Source of the DNA: Thermaurantimonas aggregans
GTDB taxonomy: Bacteria > Bacteroidota > Bacteroidia > Flavobacteriales > Schleiferiaceae
Assembly: GCF_003851885.1 (NCBI RefSeq)
Contig: NZ_BHZE01000001.1
Span: 1-64,000 of the forward strand
Reading direction: 5' to 3'
Length of the DNA stretch: 64,000 nucleotides
Numbering within the stretch: position 1 is the first letter of the stretch; each line of letters starts with the position of its first letter. Shown one piece after another: positions 53,889 to 61,634 of the stretch. The translations under genes were made by a program, and so were the position numbers. The notes below the pieces were generated by a model. It did no database searches. It was not told the origin of the DNA and saw only the letters and a list, made by a program, of their open reading frames with translations.

Positions 53889-54191
53889 GATTTTTTTATT
53901 TGGGCGTGCCCCAGGCAAAGCGCACAAGCCGCTTTGCCTGGGTCGGTCCCTTCCGGGCTCGCTCTTCGCTCGGTGCTCCGCTGCGCTACGCACTGCCGGC
54001 TTCGCCGTCACCCTCCAGGTACCTCACGCGACGCTCACTTCGTTCGCTTTCCTTGTAAAATCAACCATTTCTATTGTCTTACCCTCATTCAAGTTACATC
54101 TCTTATCTTAATAATCCACTACACAGGCTTTAACTTTCTCTGAACAATCACACACCAATACTGCGTTTCACCTTTGTAAAAAGATATAAAC
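53889..54191. other. intergenic region with dispersed repeat
   Basis: Nearly all of 53902-54030 is a GGGCGTGCCC element. The remainder (54040-54191) is ordinary AT-rich sequence before hemE. A near-consensus -7 element CACCTTTG lies shortly upstream of the hemE start. Confidence 0.6.
53902..54030. repeat. GGGCGTGCCC...TCACGCG element, copy 2
   Basis: It begins GGGCGTGCCCC, 14 nt after the acyl-CoA dehydrogenase stop, and ends TCACGCG, as copy 1 does. A perfect 13-bp stem, CCCAGGCAAAGCG (53910-53922) with CGCTTTGCCTGGG (53930-53942), is followed by short GC-rich hairpins (TCGCTCTTCGCTCGG, GGCTTCGCC). I recall similar GGGCGTGCCC sequences between genes in many Bacteroidota. Confidence 0.75.
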
Positions 54192-55220
54192 GTGCAAGAC
54201 CATCTGCTACTCAAAGCCCTAAGAGGCGAACCCGTACAGCGCCCCCCCGTATGGATGATGCGCCAGGCTGGCCGCTATTTGGCATCTTACATGGAACTTA
54301 GAAAAAAGTACGACTTCTTCACCCGAGTTCAAACGCCTGAGCTCGCTTGCGAAATCACCCTTCAACCAGTGGACCAAATCGGAGTAGATGCTGCCATCTT
54401 GTTCTCTGACATACTTGTAGTTCCTCAAGCCATGGGCCTCGAAGTAGAGCTGGTCGAGCATAAAGGACCTTATTTGCCCAAAACCGTACAGACCAAAGCC
54501 GATATAGCCGCCCTTGAGGTAGATGAAGCTGCTGAAAGATTACACTACGTGTACGATGCGATCAAACTGATCAAAAATGCCCTAAACAATCGAGTGCCTT
54601 TAATTGGTTTTGCCGGAGCTCCATTTACCATACTCTGCTACATGGTCGAAGGCAAAGGCTCAAAAAACTTTGACAGCGCCCGTCAGTTTTGTATTAGCAA
54701 GCCAGTAGAGGCCCACAGCTTGTTGACTAAAATTACTCAAGTAACCATTGATTATCTCAAACGACAGGTAAAGGCAGGTGCCGATGTAGTACAAGTATTT
54801 GACTCATGGAGCGGTTTGCTTTCCCCCACTGACTTTAACAAATTTGCCCGCCCTTATCTCATTCAGATTGCTGATGCCCTGAGTGTACACGTACCTGTAA
54901 TCCTTTATCCTAAAGGTTCATGGTATGCCTTGGCAGATTTAGCAAAAAATTCTAAAGCTGCAGCCCTTGGGGTCGATTGGTGCATCTCCCCCAAAACAGC
55001 CCGTGAACTTACCGGTGGCACCATCACCCTCCAGGGCAACTTCGATCCTGCTCATTTACACCTTACACCAGACCAAATAAGGGAAGAAGTCCATCAGATG
55101 ATCGAAGATTTCGGCCCACAGCGCTACATTGCCAATCTCGGCCATGGCATTACGCCAGATGTACCCGTAGATCACGCCAGAGCCTTTGTGGAGGCGGTAA
55201 AAGAATATCGTATACACTGA
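54192..55220 (+). CDS. hemE: uroporphyrinogen decarboxylase
   Basis: This 342-residue cytoplasmic enzyme decarboxylates uroporphyrinogen III to coproporphyrinogen III in haem synthesis. It starts at GTG with [18 protein letters not shown] and has [12 protein letters not shown] (conserved Arg pair), [12 protein letters not shown] with the key Asp, [16 protein letters not shown] and GNLDP-type GNFDPAHL. Length is normal. A di-haem peroxidase gene follows on the same strand after 113 nt. Confidence 0.95.
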   Translation: MQDHLLLKALRGEPVQRPPVWMMRQAGRYLASYMELRKKYDFFTRVQTPELACEITLQPVDQIGVDAAILFSDILVVPQAMGLEVELVEHKGPYLPKTVQTKADIAALEVDEAAERLHYVYDAIKLIKNALNNRVPLIGFAGAPFTILCYMVEGKGSKNFDSARQFCISKPVEAHSLLTKITQVTIDYLKRQVKAGADVVQVFDSWSGLLSPTDFNKFARPYLIQIADALSVHVPVILYPKGSWYALADLAKNSKAAALGVDWCISPKTARELTGGTITLQGNFDPAHLHLTPDQIREEVHQMIEDFGPQRYIANLGHGITPDVPVDHARAFVEAVKEYRIH

Positions 55221-55306
55221 AAACACATCACAAGCAATAGATTGAAAAAGAGTATCTTTAACCTCTTTAAGTACCGTTTCTCACATTTTAAACGGATTAA
55301 AAAGGG

Positions 55307-55314
55307 TATTTTTG
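55307..55314 (+). promoter_or_regulatory. -7 promoter element for the di-haem peroxidase gene
   Basis: TATTTTTG matches TAnnTTTG exactly, 19 nt upstream of the ATG at 55334. Confidence 0.6.
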
Positions 55315-55333
55315 TAATTAAAATTTTTGGAAG

Positions 55334-56416
55334 ATGAGGATCAGGCTCTATGTACTTGGTGCGCTAATGCTTTTCGTTTTTATTTTAGCTATAAGTTGCA
55401 AAAAAGAAAACAATCAGCCTGACATATTTACACCTACACCTTATAAACTTCAAGTTCCACCAGGCTTTCCTCCCCCTATTCTCAACCCCGAAAATCCACT
55501 TACTGTCGAAGGTGTAGAGCTTGGCCGCCATCTCTTCTATGAAAAGAAATTGTCGCGCGACAATACCATGAGCTGTGCCAGTTGCCACAAGCAGGAGTTT
55601 TCCTTTTCTGATGCACCCAACAAACTGAGCAAGGGCGTCGACGGCATAGAGGGAAATTTCAACGCCATGCATATTGTGAACATGGCTTGGCTCGAAAATT
55701 TTTTCTGGAATGGACGCTCCCCAAGTCTCGAAGAGCAAGCCTTTCACCCCGTCGTCGATCCACTCGAAATGAACACCACCTGGGAAGCTGTACTTGAAAA
55801 ACTGCGCGAAACGCCCAAATATCCACCCATGTTCAAAAAAGCTTTTGGCACGGAAGAAATCACAGTAGAGCGCGTGACCAAAGCCATTGCTCAATTTGAG
55901 CGCACCTTACTTTCAGGAAATTCTAAGTTCGACAAATGGCGTAGAGGAGAGGCAACCCTTACGGAGCTTGAGCTCTTTGGCTTTACCATGTTTGAAACAG
56001 AAAAAGGTGATTGTTTTCATTGTCACGGTAGTACTACTACAGGCAATATGTTTGGCGCCTTTGGACAGCTGATTTTTACGAATAATGGTGTGGAACCAGA
56101 AGCTACCTTGCCTCTGGGCCGTATGGCTGTAACCGGCAATCCTGCTGATCGTGGTAAGTTTAAAATTCCATCCCTGCGCAATGTGGCAGTTACCTTTCCT
56201 TACTTTCACGACGGACGCTTTCAGTCCTTGCAAGAGGTAATAGAATTTTACAACATGGGTGGTCATCCCTCATCTACTATCGACCCAAATATGAAGGCCG
56301 CCGGTGTGGGTCGCAACTGGACACAATACGAAAAAAGTGCTCTCATTGCATTTTTAAATACGCTCACCGACGTCGATTTTCTTACTGACCCCCGTTTTTC
56401 TGATCCTAACGAGTAA
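55334..56416 (+). CDS. di-haem cytochrome c peroxidase family lipoprotein
   Basis: This 360-residue protein has a signal peptide with lipobox LAISC (Cys22), so it is lipid-anchored in the envelope. It carries two c-type haem sites, CASCH at 81-85 and CFHCH at 227-231, and the family pattern LGRHLFYEKKLSRDNTMSC and PSLRNVAVTFPYFHDGRF. Members reduce hydrogen peroxide or have MauG-like oxidase roles; which applies here is not clear. It needs a cytochrome c maturation system that is not in the window. Confidence 0.92.
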   Translation: MRIRLYVLGALMLFVFILAISCKKENNQPDIFTPTPYKLQVPPGFPPPILNPENPLTVEGVELGRHLFYEKKLSRDNTMSCASCHKQEFSFSDAPNKLSKGVDGIEGNFNAMHIVNMAWLENFFWNGRSPSLEEQAFHPVVDPLEMNTTWEAVLEKLRETPKYPPMFKKAFGTEEITVERVTKAIAQFERTLLSGNSKFDKWRRGEATLTELELFGFTMFETEKGDCFHCHGSTTTGNMFGAFGQLIFTNNGVEPEATLPLGRMAVTGNPADRGKFKIPSLRNVAVTFPYFHDGRFQSLQEVIEFYNMGGHPSSTIDPNMKAAGVGRNWTQYEKSALIAFLNTLTDVDFLTDPRFSDPNE

Positions 56417-56440
56417 ATTTTAATCCATCTGATTGAATGC

Positions 56441-56479
56441 CGAGTGTAGTACACTCGACGATTTGAATTTTCATTCAAA
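56441..56479. repeat. two hairpins between the peroxidase gene and prfB
   Basis: CGAGTGT (56441-56447) pairs with ACACTCG (56451-56457). TTTGAAT (56462-56468) pairs with ATTCAAA (56473-56479), followed by A-rich sequence. They may end the upstream transcript, but no T-run follows. Confidence 0.45.
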
Positions 56480-56501
56480 AAAGAAAATTCTGTTGTTACA
56501 T

Positions 56502-56509
56502 TACCTTTG
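56502..56509 (+). promoter_or_regulatory. -7 promoter element directly before prfB
   Basis: TACCTTTG matches TAnnTTTG exactly and ends 8 nt before the ATG at 56518, so the prfB leader would be very short. Confidence 0.6.
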
Positions 56510-56517
56510 CCCATTGT

Positions 56518-57634
56518 ATGAGAACATTTGAAGAAGTAAGTGCATTAGCGGGGCGCCTGGAAGCGCTAAGGGGGTATCTTTGACCCCGAAGGCAAAAGAA
56601 TAACTCTTCAAAATGAAGAAGAGCGCACTGCCGCTCCAGGCTTTTGGGATGATCCACAAAATGCCCAGAAAATTCTTCGAAAGATTAAAGAACTCAAATT
56701 CTGGATCGAAGGCTTTGAAGAAGCTGTCCGCCTAGTAGAAGAAGCGCAGCTGGCTTACGATTTTTACAAAGAAGAAGTCATAAGCGAAGAGGAGCTCGAC
56801 AAAGCGTATGACGCTGCTTTAAAAGCAATTGAAAACCTCGAATTCCGAAACATGCTTTCGGCTGAAGAAGACCGGTTGAGTGCAGTACTACAGATTACTG
56901 CAGGTGCAGGTGGTACCGAGAGCTGCGATTGGGCATCTATGCTTCTGCGCATGTACACTCGATGGGCAGAGCAGCACGGCTATAAGGTCACTGAACTCAA
57001 CATTCAAGATGGCGATGTGGCTGGTATTAAAACAGCTACCATCCAAATAGAAGGCGATTATGCGTTTGGCTATTTGAAGGGCGAAAATGGAGTACATCGA
57101 CTTGTGCGCATCTCTCCCTTCGATGCGAATGCTAAGCGACATACATCTTTTGCCTCTGTTTACGTGTATCCACTTGTGGACGATACTATTCACATCGAAA
57201 TCAATCCTGCCGACATCGAATGGGATACCTTCCGCTCAAGTGGTGCTGGTGGACAAAACGTAAACAAGGTCGAAACCGGCGTGCGCCTTCGTCACAAGCC
57301 TACTGGCATCATCATCGAAAATACAGAGACTCGCTCCCAGCTTCAAAACAAAGAAAAAGCCCTTCAATTGCTCAAATCGCAACTCTATGAAATGGAGTTA
57401 GAAGCCCGCAACCAAAAGCGAGCTGAAATAGAAGCCGGCAAAAAGAAAATCGAGTGGGGCTCACAAATTCGCAACTATGTGCTACACCCCTACAAGCTGG
57501 TAAAAGATGTGCGCACGGGCACCGAAACATCGAATGCCGAAGGCGTACTCGACGGCGATCTCGACGAATTCCTCAAGTCCTATCTAATGAGCACCGGCAG
57601 CAGTCAGACAGCCAATGCTGAATCGGCTTTATGA
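56518..57634 (+). CDS. prfB: peptide chain release factor 2 (programmed +1 frameshift)
   Basis: RF2 frees the finished peptide at UGA and UAA stops. The reading frame starts at 56518 and meets an in-frame TGA after 21 codons, at 56581. The site reads AGGGGGTATCTTTGAC: an internal Shine-Dalgarno-like AGGGGG and the slippery CTT before TGA. A +1 shift there continues with LDPEGK and runs to 57634, giving about 371 residues. The class signatures are present: [10 protein letters not shown] near 125, SPF anticodon-like tripeptide in [10 protein letters not shown], and catalytic GGQ in [17 protein letters not shown]. The frameshift is autoregulatory because low RF2 favours it. Its end overlaps the LptF/G gene by 4 nt. 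Confidence 0.95.
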
Positions 57635-58713
57635 GGGTAGGAATTATAGATCGCTACATCTTGCGATATTTTCTGGGCACGTTTTTTTTGACGCTCGTGC
57701 TCATTTTACTCATTGCTATAGTTTTTGATATTTCAGAAAAGATCGAAGATTTTATCACAAAAGGAGCCTCAGCCCGCGAGATCATCTTCGATTACTACTT
57801 AAACTTTATTGTGTACTATGGCAATATGTTCACCAGCATGATTGTGTTTATTTCAACCATCTTTTTCACGAGCATGCTGACGAATCGCACAGAGATAGTC
57901 GCTATTCTGACAGGGGGAATGAGTTTTCGTCGGCTAATGTTTCCATATGCCGTAGGCACCATCATTGTCACGGTAATCAGTATGCTCTTGGCGCATTTTG
58001 TAATTCCCATCAGCAATGTGCACAGACTTCACTTCGAAAATCTCTACATCAATGTTACATCAGGCGAGCGGAACAACGACTTACATCGTCAGATTAAACC
58101 TGGCCACCTGATTTATCTGGAAAACTACAACCCCGACCGTATGAGCGGGTATCGATTTACGTATGAAGTATTTGATGGTCAGCGTCTTATTTCTAAGCTT
58201 TCCTCTGATTTCATCAGTTTCGACACTGTCCAATCTAAATGGAGGCTCGACAATTACACCATTCGATTTATACAGGAGGAAGGTGATCGGCTCGTAATCG
58301 GTAGGCAGCTCGATACGGTTTTTGATTTTAAACCCAATGAACTAAGCCCTAAGCTCTACAGCGTCACCATGATGAATACGCCACGACTGATAGAATTTAT
58401 TCGAGCAGAAAAAGTGAGGGGTTCGGAAAAAATAAATATGTATTTGCTTGAACTGCATCAGCGCACCGCTTGGCCCTTCGCCACAGTCATACTTGTTCTT
58501 ATTGCTGTAAGTTTGAGTAGTCAGAAGCGTCGTGGCGGCATGGGATTAAACATTGCTCTTGGCTTAGGACTTTGTGTTACTTATGTTTTTTTTCAAAGGG
58601 TATCGGTCGTTTTCAGTACCAATGGCAATCTTTCGCCTTTCATAGCTCTTTGGGTGCCAAATGTGATATTTGCTGTAGTGGGAGTTTATTTATATCGAAT
58701 TGCACCAAAATAA
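57631..58713 (+). CDS. LptF/LptG family permease
   Basis: This 360-residue inner-membrane protein has three TM segments at each end and a periplasmic beta-jellyroll middle (about 125-265), the YjgP/YjgQ architecture. With LptB, LptC and a partner permease it moves lipopolysaccharide from the inner membrane. The start is [20 protein letters not shown]. It cannot be told from sequence whether it is LptF or LptG. The start overlaps prfB by 4 nt. Confidence 0.93.
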   Translation: MRVGIIDRYILRYFLGTFFLTLVLILLIAIVFDISEKIEDFITKGASAREIIFDYYLNFIVYYGNMFTSMIVFISTIFFTSMLTNRTEIVAILTGGMSFRRLMFPYAVGTIIVTVISMLLAHFVIPISNVHRLHFENLYINVTSGERNNDLHRQIKPGHLIYLENYNPDRMSGYRFTYEVFDGQRLISKLSSDFISFDTVQSKWRLDNYTIRFIQEEGDRLVIGRQLDTVFDFKPNELSPKLYSVTMMNTPRLIEFIRAEKVRGSEKINMYLLELHQRTAWPFATVILVLIAVSLSSQKRRGGMGLNIALGLGLCVTYVFFQRVSVVFSTNGNLSPFIALWVPNVIFAVVGVYLYRIAPK

Positions 58714-58736
58714 AAAACCCGGGAACGAATCCCGGG
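58709..58736 (-). terminator. rho-independent terminator of the 58776 gene
   Basis: CCCGGGA (58718-58724) pairs with TCCCGGG (58730-58736), with the loop ACGAA between. On the minus strand the stem is followed by TTTTTTATTTT, so it ends the minus-strand transcript from 59759. It overlaps the LptF/G stop. Confidence 0.85.
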
Positions 58737-58775
58737 CTTCGTCTTAGAGGAGTGTCTAACCCTAAAACAAAAAAA

Positions 58776-59759
58776 TTATCGAACTACCAGCTTGCCGCTT
58801 ACAGATTCAGTAGCAGTGCGCAGTGTGTAGGTGTAAACACCTGCAGGCAAATGACCAATGCGGATGTTTTTAGCATTTGCTCCTTGGTATACAGCTACAA
58901 GTTCTTCGCTGTGTACAGTCTTGCCAGTCAAGTCATGAATGCTGAACTGGGCTCTGCTGTTTTGTGCGAGGCTGTATGAAACGGTTACAATATCAGAAGC
59001 AGGATTTGGAAACACCTTCACTGTATTTTTAGTAAGAAGGAAGTCATTGTCCAGGCCGATAGTTCCAGTTCTTTCTACCTCAGCGAGAATATAAAGTACT
59101 ACATCGACTTGTGTGCCCCAGGCTTGTGGATCGTTGAAAGCATACCACTGACCTGTATCCCATTTTTCCCATGCTGAGCCACCACCACAATTTCCACCTG
59201 TGTGTAAGATGCCAACAGTATCGTTTATATTACTGCCACCTACAACTACACTAGCAAAGAAAGGTCCTGAGTAATTTACAGGTGTGGTAAAGGTGAATTT
59301 GGTGAATTGACCAGAAGTATCAATATTGGATGATGATACGCTGGCTGAAGTGGCTACACCGGTACCAGAGGGTGATCCATTTGCTGCATTTACATTGTAA
59401 ATTATAACGTTATAGTCATCAGCAGTGCCAACAATTCTTTTAGCTCCGAAAGCCACAAGCACTGAGTGAATATTACCCAAAGTGTTGGTAGCAATTCTTT
59501 GAGCTTTCTCAAGGTCTCCATATCCGTTACTACCAGCTACAAATCCACCATTGCTTGAACTAAGAAGCTGTGGACCAACTGTACACCCGGCAAGAAGCGT
59601 AGGGGAGAGGGTGTCGTTTACAATTTCGGTACCTGCCGCTGAAAAATAATGTGATAAATTAGGAGCAATCTTAACAACAGGTTTTCCTGCAATTTTTTGT
59701 TGTGCCTGTGTCGATAAGCCTATGCTTAGAGCAACTGCGAAGAGGTAAATTTTTTTCAT
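58776..59759 (-). CDS. secreted T9SS type A sorting-domain protein
   Basis: This 327-residue protein has a signal peptide (MKKIYLFAVALSIGLSTQAQ), nearly the same as that of the 48501 lipoprotein. The middle part is Gly/Ser/Thr/Asn-rich and beta-strand-like (GGNCGGGSAWEKWDTGQWYAF). Residues from about 245 form a Por_Secre_tail domain (VKVFPNPASDIVTVSY ... LPAGVYTYTLRT). It is cargo for the T9SS; its activity is unknown. A strong terminator follows at 58709-58736. Confidence 0.88.
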   Translation of the reverse strand: MKKIYLFAVALSIGLSTQAQQKIAGKPVVKIAPNLSHYFSAAGTEIVNDTLSPTLLAGCTVGPQLLSSSNGGFVAGSNGYGDLEKAQRIATNTLGNIHSVLVAFGAKRIVGTADDYNVIIYNVNAANGSPSGTGVATSASVSSSNIDTSGQFTKFTFTTPVNYSGPFFASVVVGGSNINDTVGILHTGGNCGGGSAWEKWDTGQWYAFNDPQAWGTQVDVVLYILAEVERTGTIGLDNDFLLTKNTVKVFPNPASDIVTVSYSLAQNSRAQFSIHDLTGKTVHSEELVAVYQGANAKNIRIGHLPAGVYTYTLRTATESVSGKLVVR

Positions 59760-59795
59760 ATCTAACCAATTTTGTACAAAGCAATAAAAAAAAAT

Positions 59796-60320
59796 CTAAT
59801 AAATGTTAGGCGATTTAAGATTTTCTAGGATTTTCAAGGCATTAACAAGCCTTTCTTGTCCGAAACCTGAAACTATTTCAAATGAATAGTTGCAATTTTT
59901 TAAAGTTTCTATGTGAAAATCAAACAACTCCTTTCGATCGTGAGGGTTTTCGCGCTGTGGATCGTATGTCCAAGGTAGATCTATATCTGATAACAAAATC
60001 AAATCATACTTTGGGCTGCAATAGTTATTCTCAATCAATTTAGCTGTCTTACCGTATTTCCACTCACTCCAAATTTTAATGGTCAATAGTGTAGTATCGT
60101 AAAACAGCCAAGTATTTTTATTACAGCTTTCGTAAAGTCGTTCCCAGAAGAGTTGCCCAACGGCTATTTTTTCTAAATCTGCGTAGGTATATGAATTTGA
60201 TTGGGTTAATAAGAAATATCGAGCAAATTCCGGCACCCATAATCCGTTGTAATACAGAGCAAGTTTTTTACATAAGACGGATTTACCGGTAGATTCCGGT
60301 CCAACTACAGCAATTTTCAC
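59796..60320 (-). CDS. NadR-like nicotinamide riboside kinase
   Basis: This 174-residue P-loop ATPase has VVGPESTGKSVLCKKLA at the N-terminus, YNGLWVPEFARYF, and FYDTTLLTIKIW and LLSDIDLPWTYDPQRENP (Walker B and lid region). These match the kinase half of NadR, which phosphorylates nicotinamide riboside. GTG 60320 gives the natural KIAVVGPESTGKS start; a longer frame adds unrelated sequence. It overlaps the stop of the metallophosphoesterase by GTGA, which indicates coupling. Confidence 0.85.
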   Translation of the reverse strand: MKIAVVGPESTGKSVLCKKLALYYNGLWVPEFARYFLLTQSNSYTYADLEKIAVGQLFWERLYESCNKNTWLFYDTTLLTIKIWSEWKYGKTAKLIENNYCSPKYDLILLSDIDLPWTYDPQRENPHDRKELFDFHIETLKNCNYSFEIVSGFGQERLVNALKILENLKSPNIY

Positions 60321-60826
60321 AGCGGTTGAGCGCGTTTTCCGAATTCGATGACCTCGAGATTTTCCACTTTTCCTGCCCTGACTTGAAAACGCAAAGCAGT
60401 GCGAACCTGGTGAAATCCGTGAATTCCGGCAGCACCTGGATTCATGTGTAAGCATGCATTTTTAGAGTCGTACATCACTTTTAAAATGTGCGAATGTCCA
60501 CAAATAAATAGTCCAGGTTTGATGGAATTCCACTTTTGTTGTACACGTCTAACGTATTTGCCGGGATAGCCGCCGATGTGCGTGATCCACACCTTTAGTC
60601 CTTCTATTTCAAAAACAGCATCCTCAGGCCATTTTTTTCGTAGAGAGGTATCGTCGATGTTGCCAAATACTGCACGAAGTGTGATGCTGCTTTGCGATAG
60701 ACTTTCGAGTACATTTTCAGAGCCAATATCGCCGGCATGCCATACTTCATCAGCTTGGGCTGCATATCGGCATATGGCATCATCCACGTAACCATGTGTG
60801 TCTGAAAGTAAAAATATCCGTTTAAT
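60317..60826 (-). CDS. metallophosphoesterase, YfcE-like, with ATT start
   Basis: This 169-residue calcineurin-fold phosphoesterase has all metal motifs: SDTHG near residue 8, AGDIGS, FGNIDD, THIGGYPGKY and CGHSHI. The first motif lies upstream of the only standard start (GTG 60787), and the frame is closed by a stop at 60839-60841. The codon that aligns with the family start (MKRIFLLSDTHG) is ATT at 60826, so ATT initiation or a sequence error is implied. It is 14 nt before the downstream NadR-like gene and shares a bidirectional promoter with truA (60846-60861). Confidence 0.85.
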   Translation of the reverse strand: MKRIFLLSDTHGYVDDAICRYAAQADEVWHAGDIGSENVLESLSQSSITLRAVFGNIDDTSLRKKWPEDAVFEIEGLKVWITHIGGYPGKYVRRVQQKWNSIKPGLFICGHSHILKVMYDSKNACLHMNPGAAGIHGFHQVRTALRFQVRAGKVENLEVIEFGKRAQPL

Positions 60827-60845
60827 ACCCGCTATCGATTACATG

Positions 60846-60853
60846 TACCTTTG
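60846..60853 (+). promoter_or_regulatory. -7 promoter element for truA
   Basis: TACCTTTG matches TAnnTTTG exactly. The transcript would start near 60860 and truA at TTG 60876, which argues against a longer truA from an ATG at 60843. Confidence 0.6.
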
Positions 60854-60861
60854 CAAAAGTA
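60854..60861 (-). promoter_or_regulatory. -7 promoter element for the metallophosphoesterase gene
   Basis: On the minus strand this reads TACTTTTG, an exact TAnnTTTG match. With 60846-60853 it forms TACCTTTGCAAAAGTA, a near-perfect palindrome. The start would be about 28 nt downstream at ATT 60826. Confidence 0.55.
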
Positions 60862-60875
60862 AATACAAGTGTGCC

Positions 60876-61634
60876 TTGCGATATTTCATAGAGTTTGCTT
60901 ATAATGGAATGGCTTTTCACGGATGGCAAATTCAGCCCAACTCCATAACCGTACAGCAAACCCTGAACGAGGCATTGAGTACAGTGCTGAGACATGATGT
61001 GTATGCAGTAGGTGCCGGTCGAACGGATACTGGTGTGCATGCCCGACAAATGTTTGCACATTTTGACACCTCAGAGCCAATTGATGATCTTGAGAGGTTG
61101 ACACGCTCACTGAATGGTATTCTTTATCCTAACATTGCAGTAAATCAGGTGCTGAGGGTGCGCGACGATGCTCATGCACGATTCAGCGCTACAGAACGCG
61201 AGTACCAGTATGATATTCACTACAAGCACAATCCCTTTCTCTATCAGCGCAGCCTCTTATGGCTTTGGCAGCCATTTGAGGTAGCTGACCTTAATAGAAT
61301 CAGCCAACGTCTCTTAGGCGAAAAGGATTTTTCTTGCTTCGAAAAAACTGGAGGTAACAACAAACACTCCTTTTGCCAGGTGCGATTAGCAAAATGGACA
61401 GAGACGGATGTGGGTATTCGTTTTACAATTCGCGCTAATCGCTTTTTGCGAAACATGGTGCGCGCTATAGTGGGCACTCTACTCGATTATGGCTCTGGGA
61501 AACTTTCGGAAGTTGAATTTGCCTCCATTCTCGAAAGCGGAGATCGCCGTCAGGCAGGAGCTTCTGTTCCGCCTTATGCACTTTATCTGACTCAAGTTTG
61601 TTATCCCGACACAATTTTTATTGCTAATGAGTGA
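60876..61634 (+). CDS. truA: tRNA pseudouridine(38-40) synthase
   Basis: This 252-residue enzyme makes pseudouridine at positions 38-40 of tRNA anticodon arms. It has RYFIEFAYNGMAFHGWQIQP, the catalytic Asp in GAGRTDTGVHAR, the flexible SCFEKTGGN region and FLRNMVRAIVGTLLDYG. TTG 60876 is chosen because it gives the family start and follows the promoter at 60846; a longer frame from 60798 would cover the promoter. Its end overlaps the ABC transporter start by 8 nt. Confidence 0.93.
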   Translation: MRYFIEFAYNGMAFHGWQIQPNSITVQQTLNEALSTVLRHDVYAVGAGRTDTGVHARQMFAHFDTSEPIDDLERLTRSLNGILYPNIAVNQVLRVRDDAHARFSATEREYQYDIHYKHNPFLYQRSLLWLWQPFEVADLNRISQRLLGEKDFSCFEKTGGNNKHSFCQVRLAKWTETDVGIRFTIRANRFLRNMVRAIVGTLLDYGSGKLSEVEFASILESGDRRQAGASVPPYALYLTQVCYPDTIFIANE

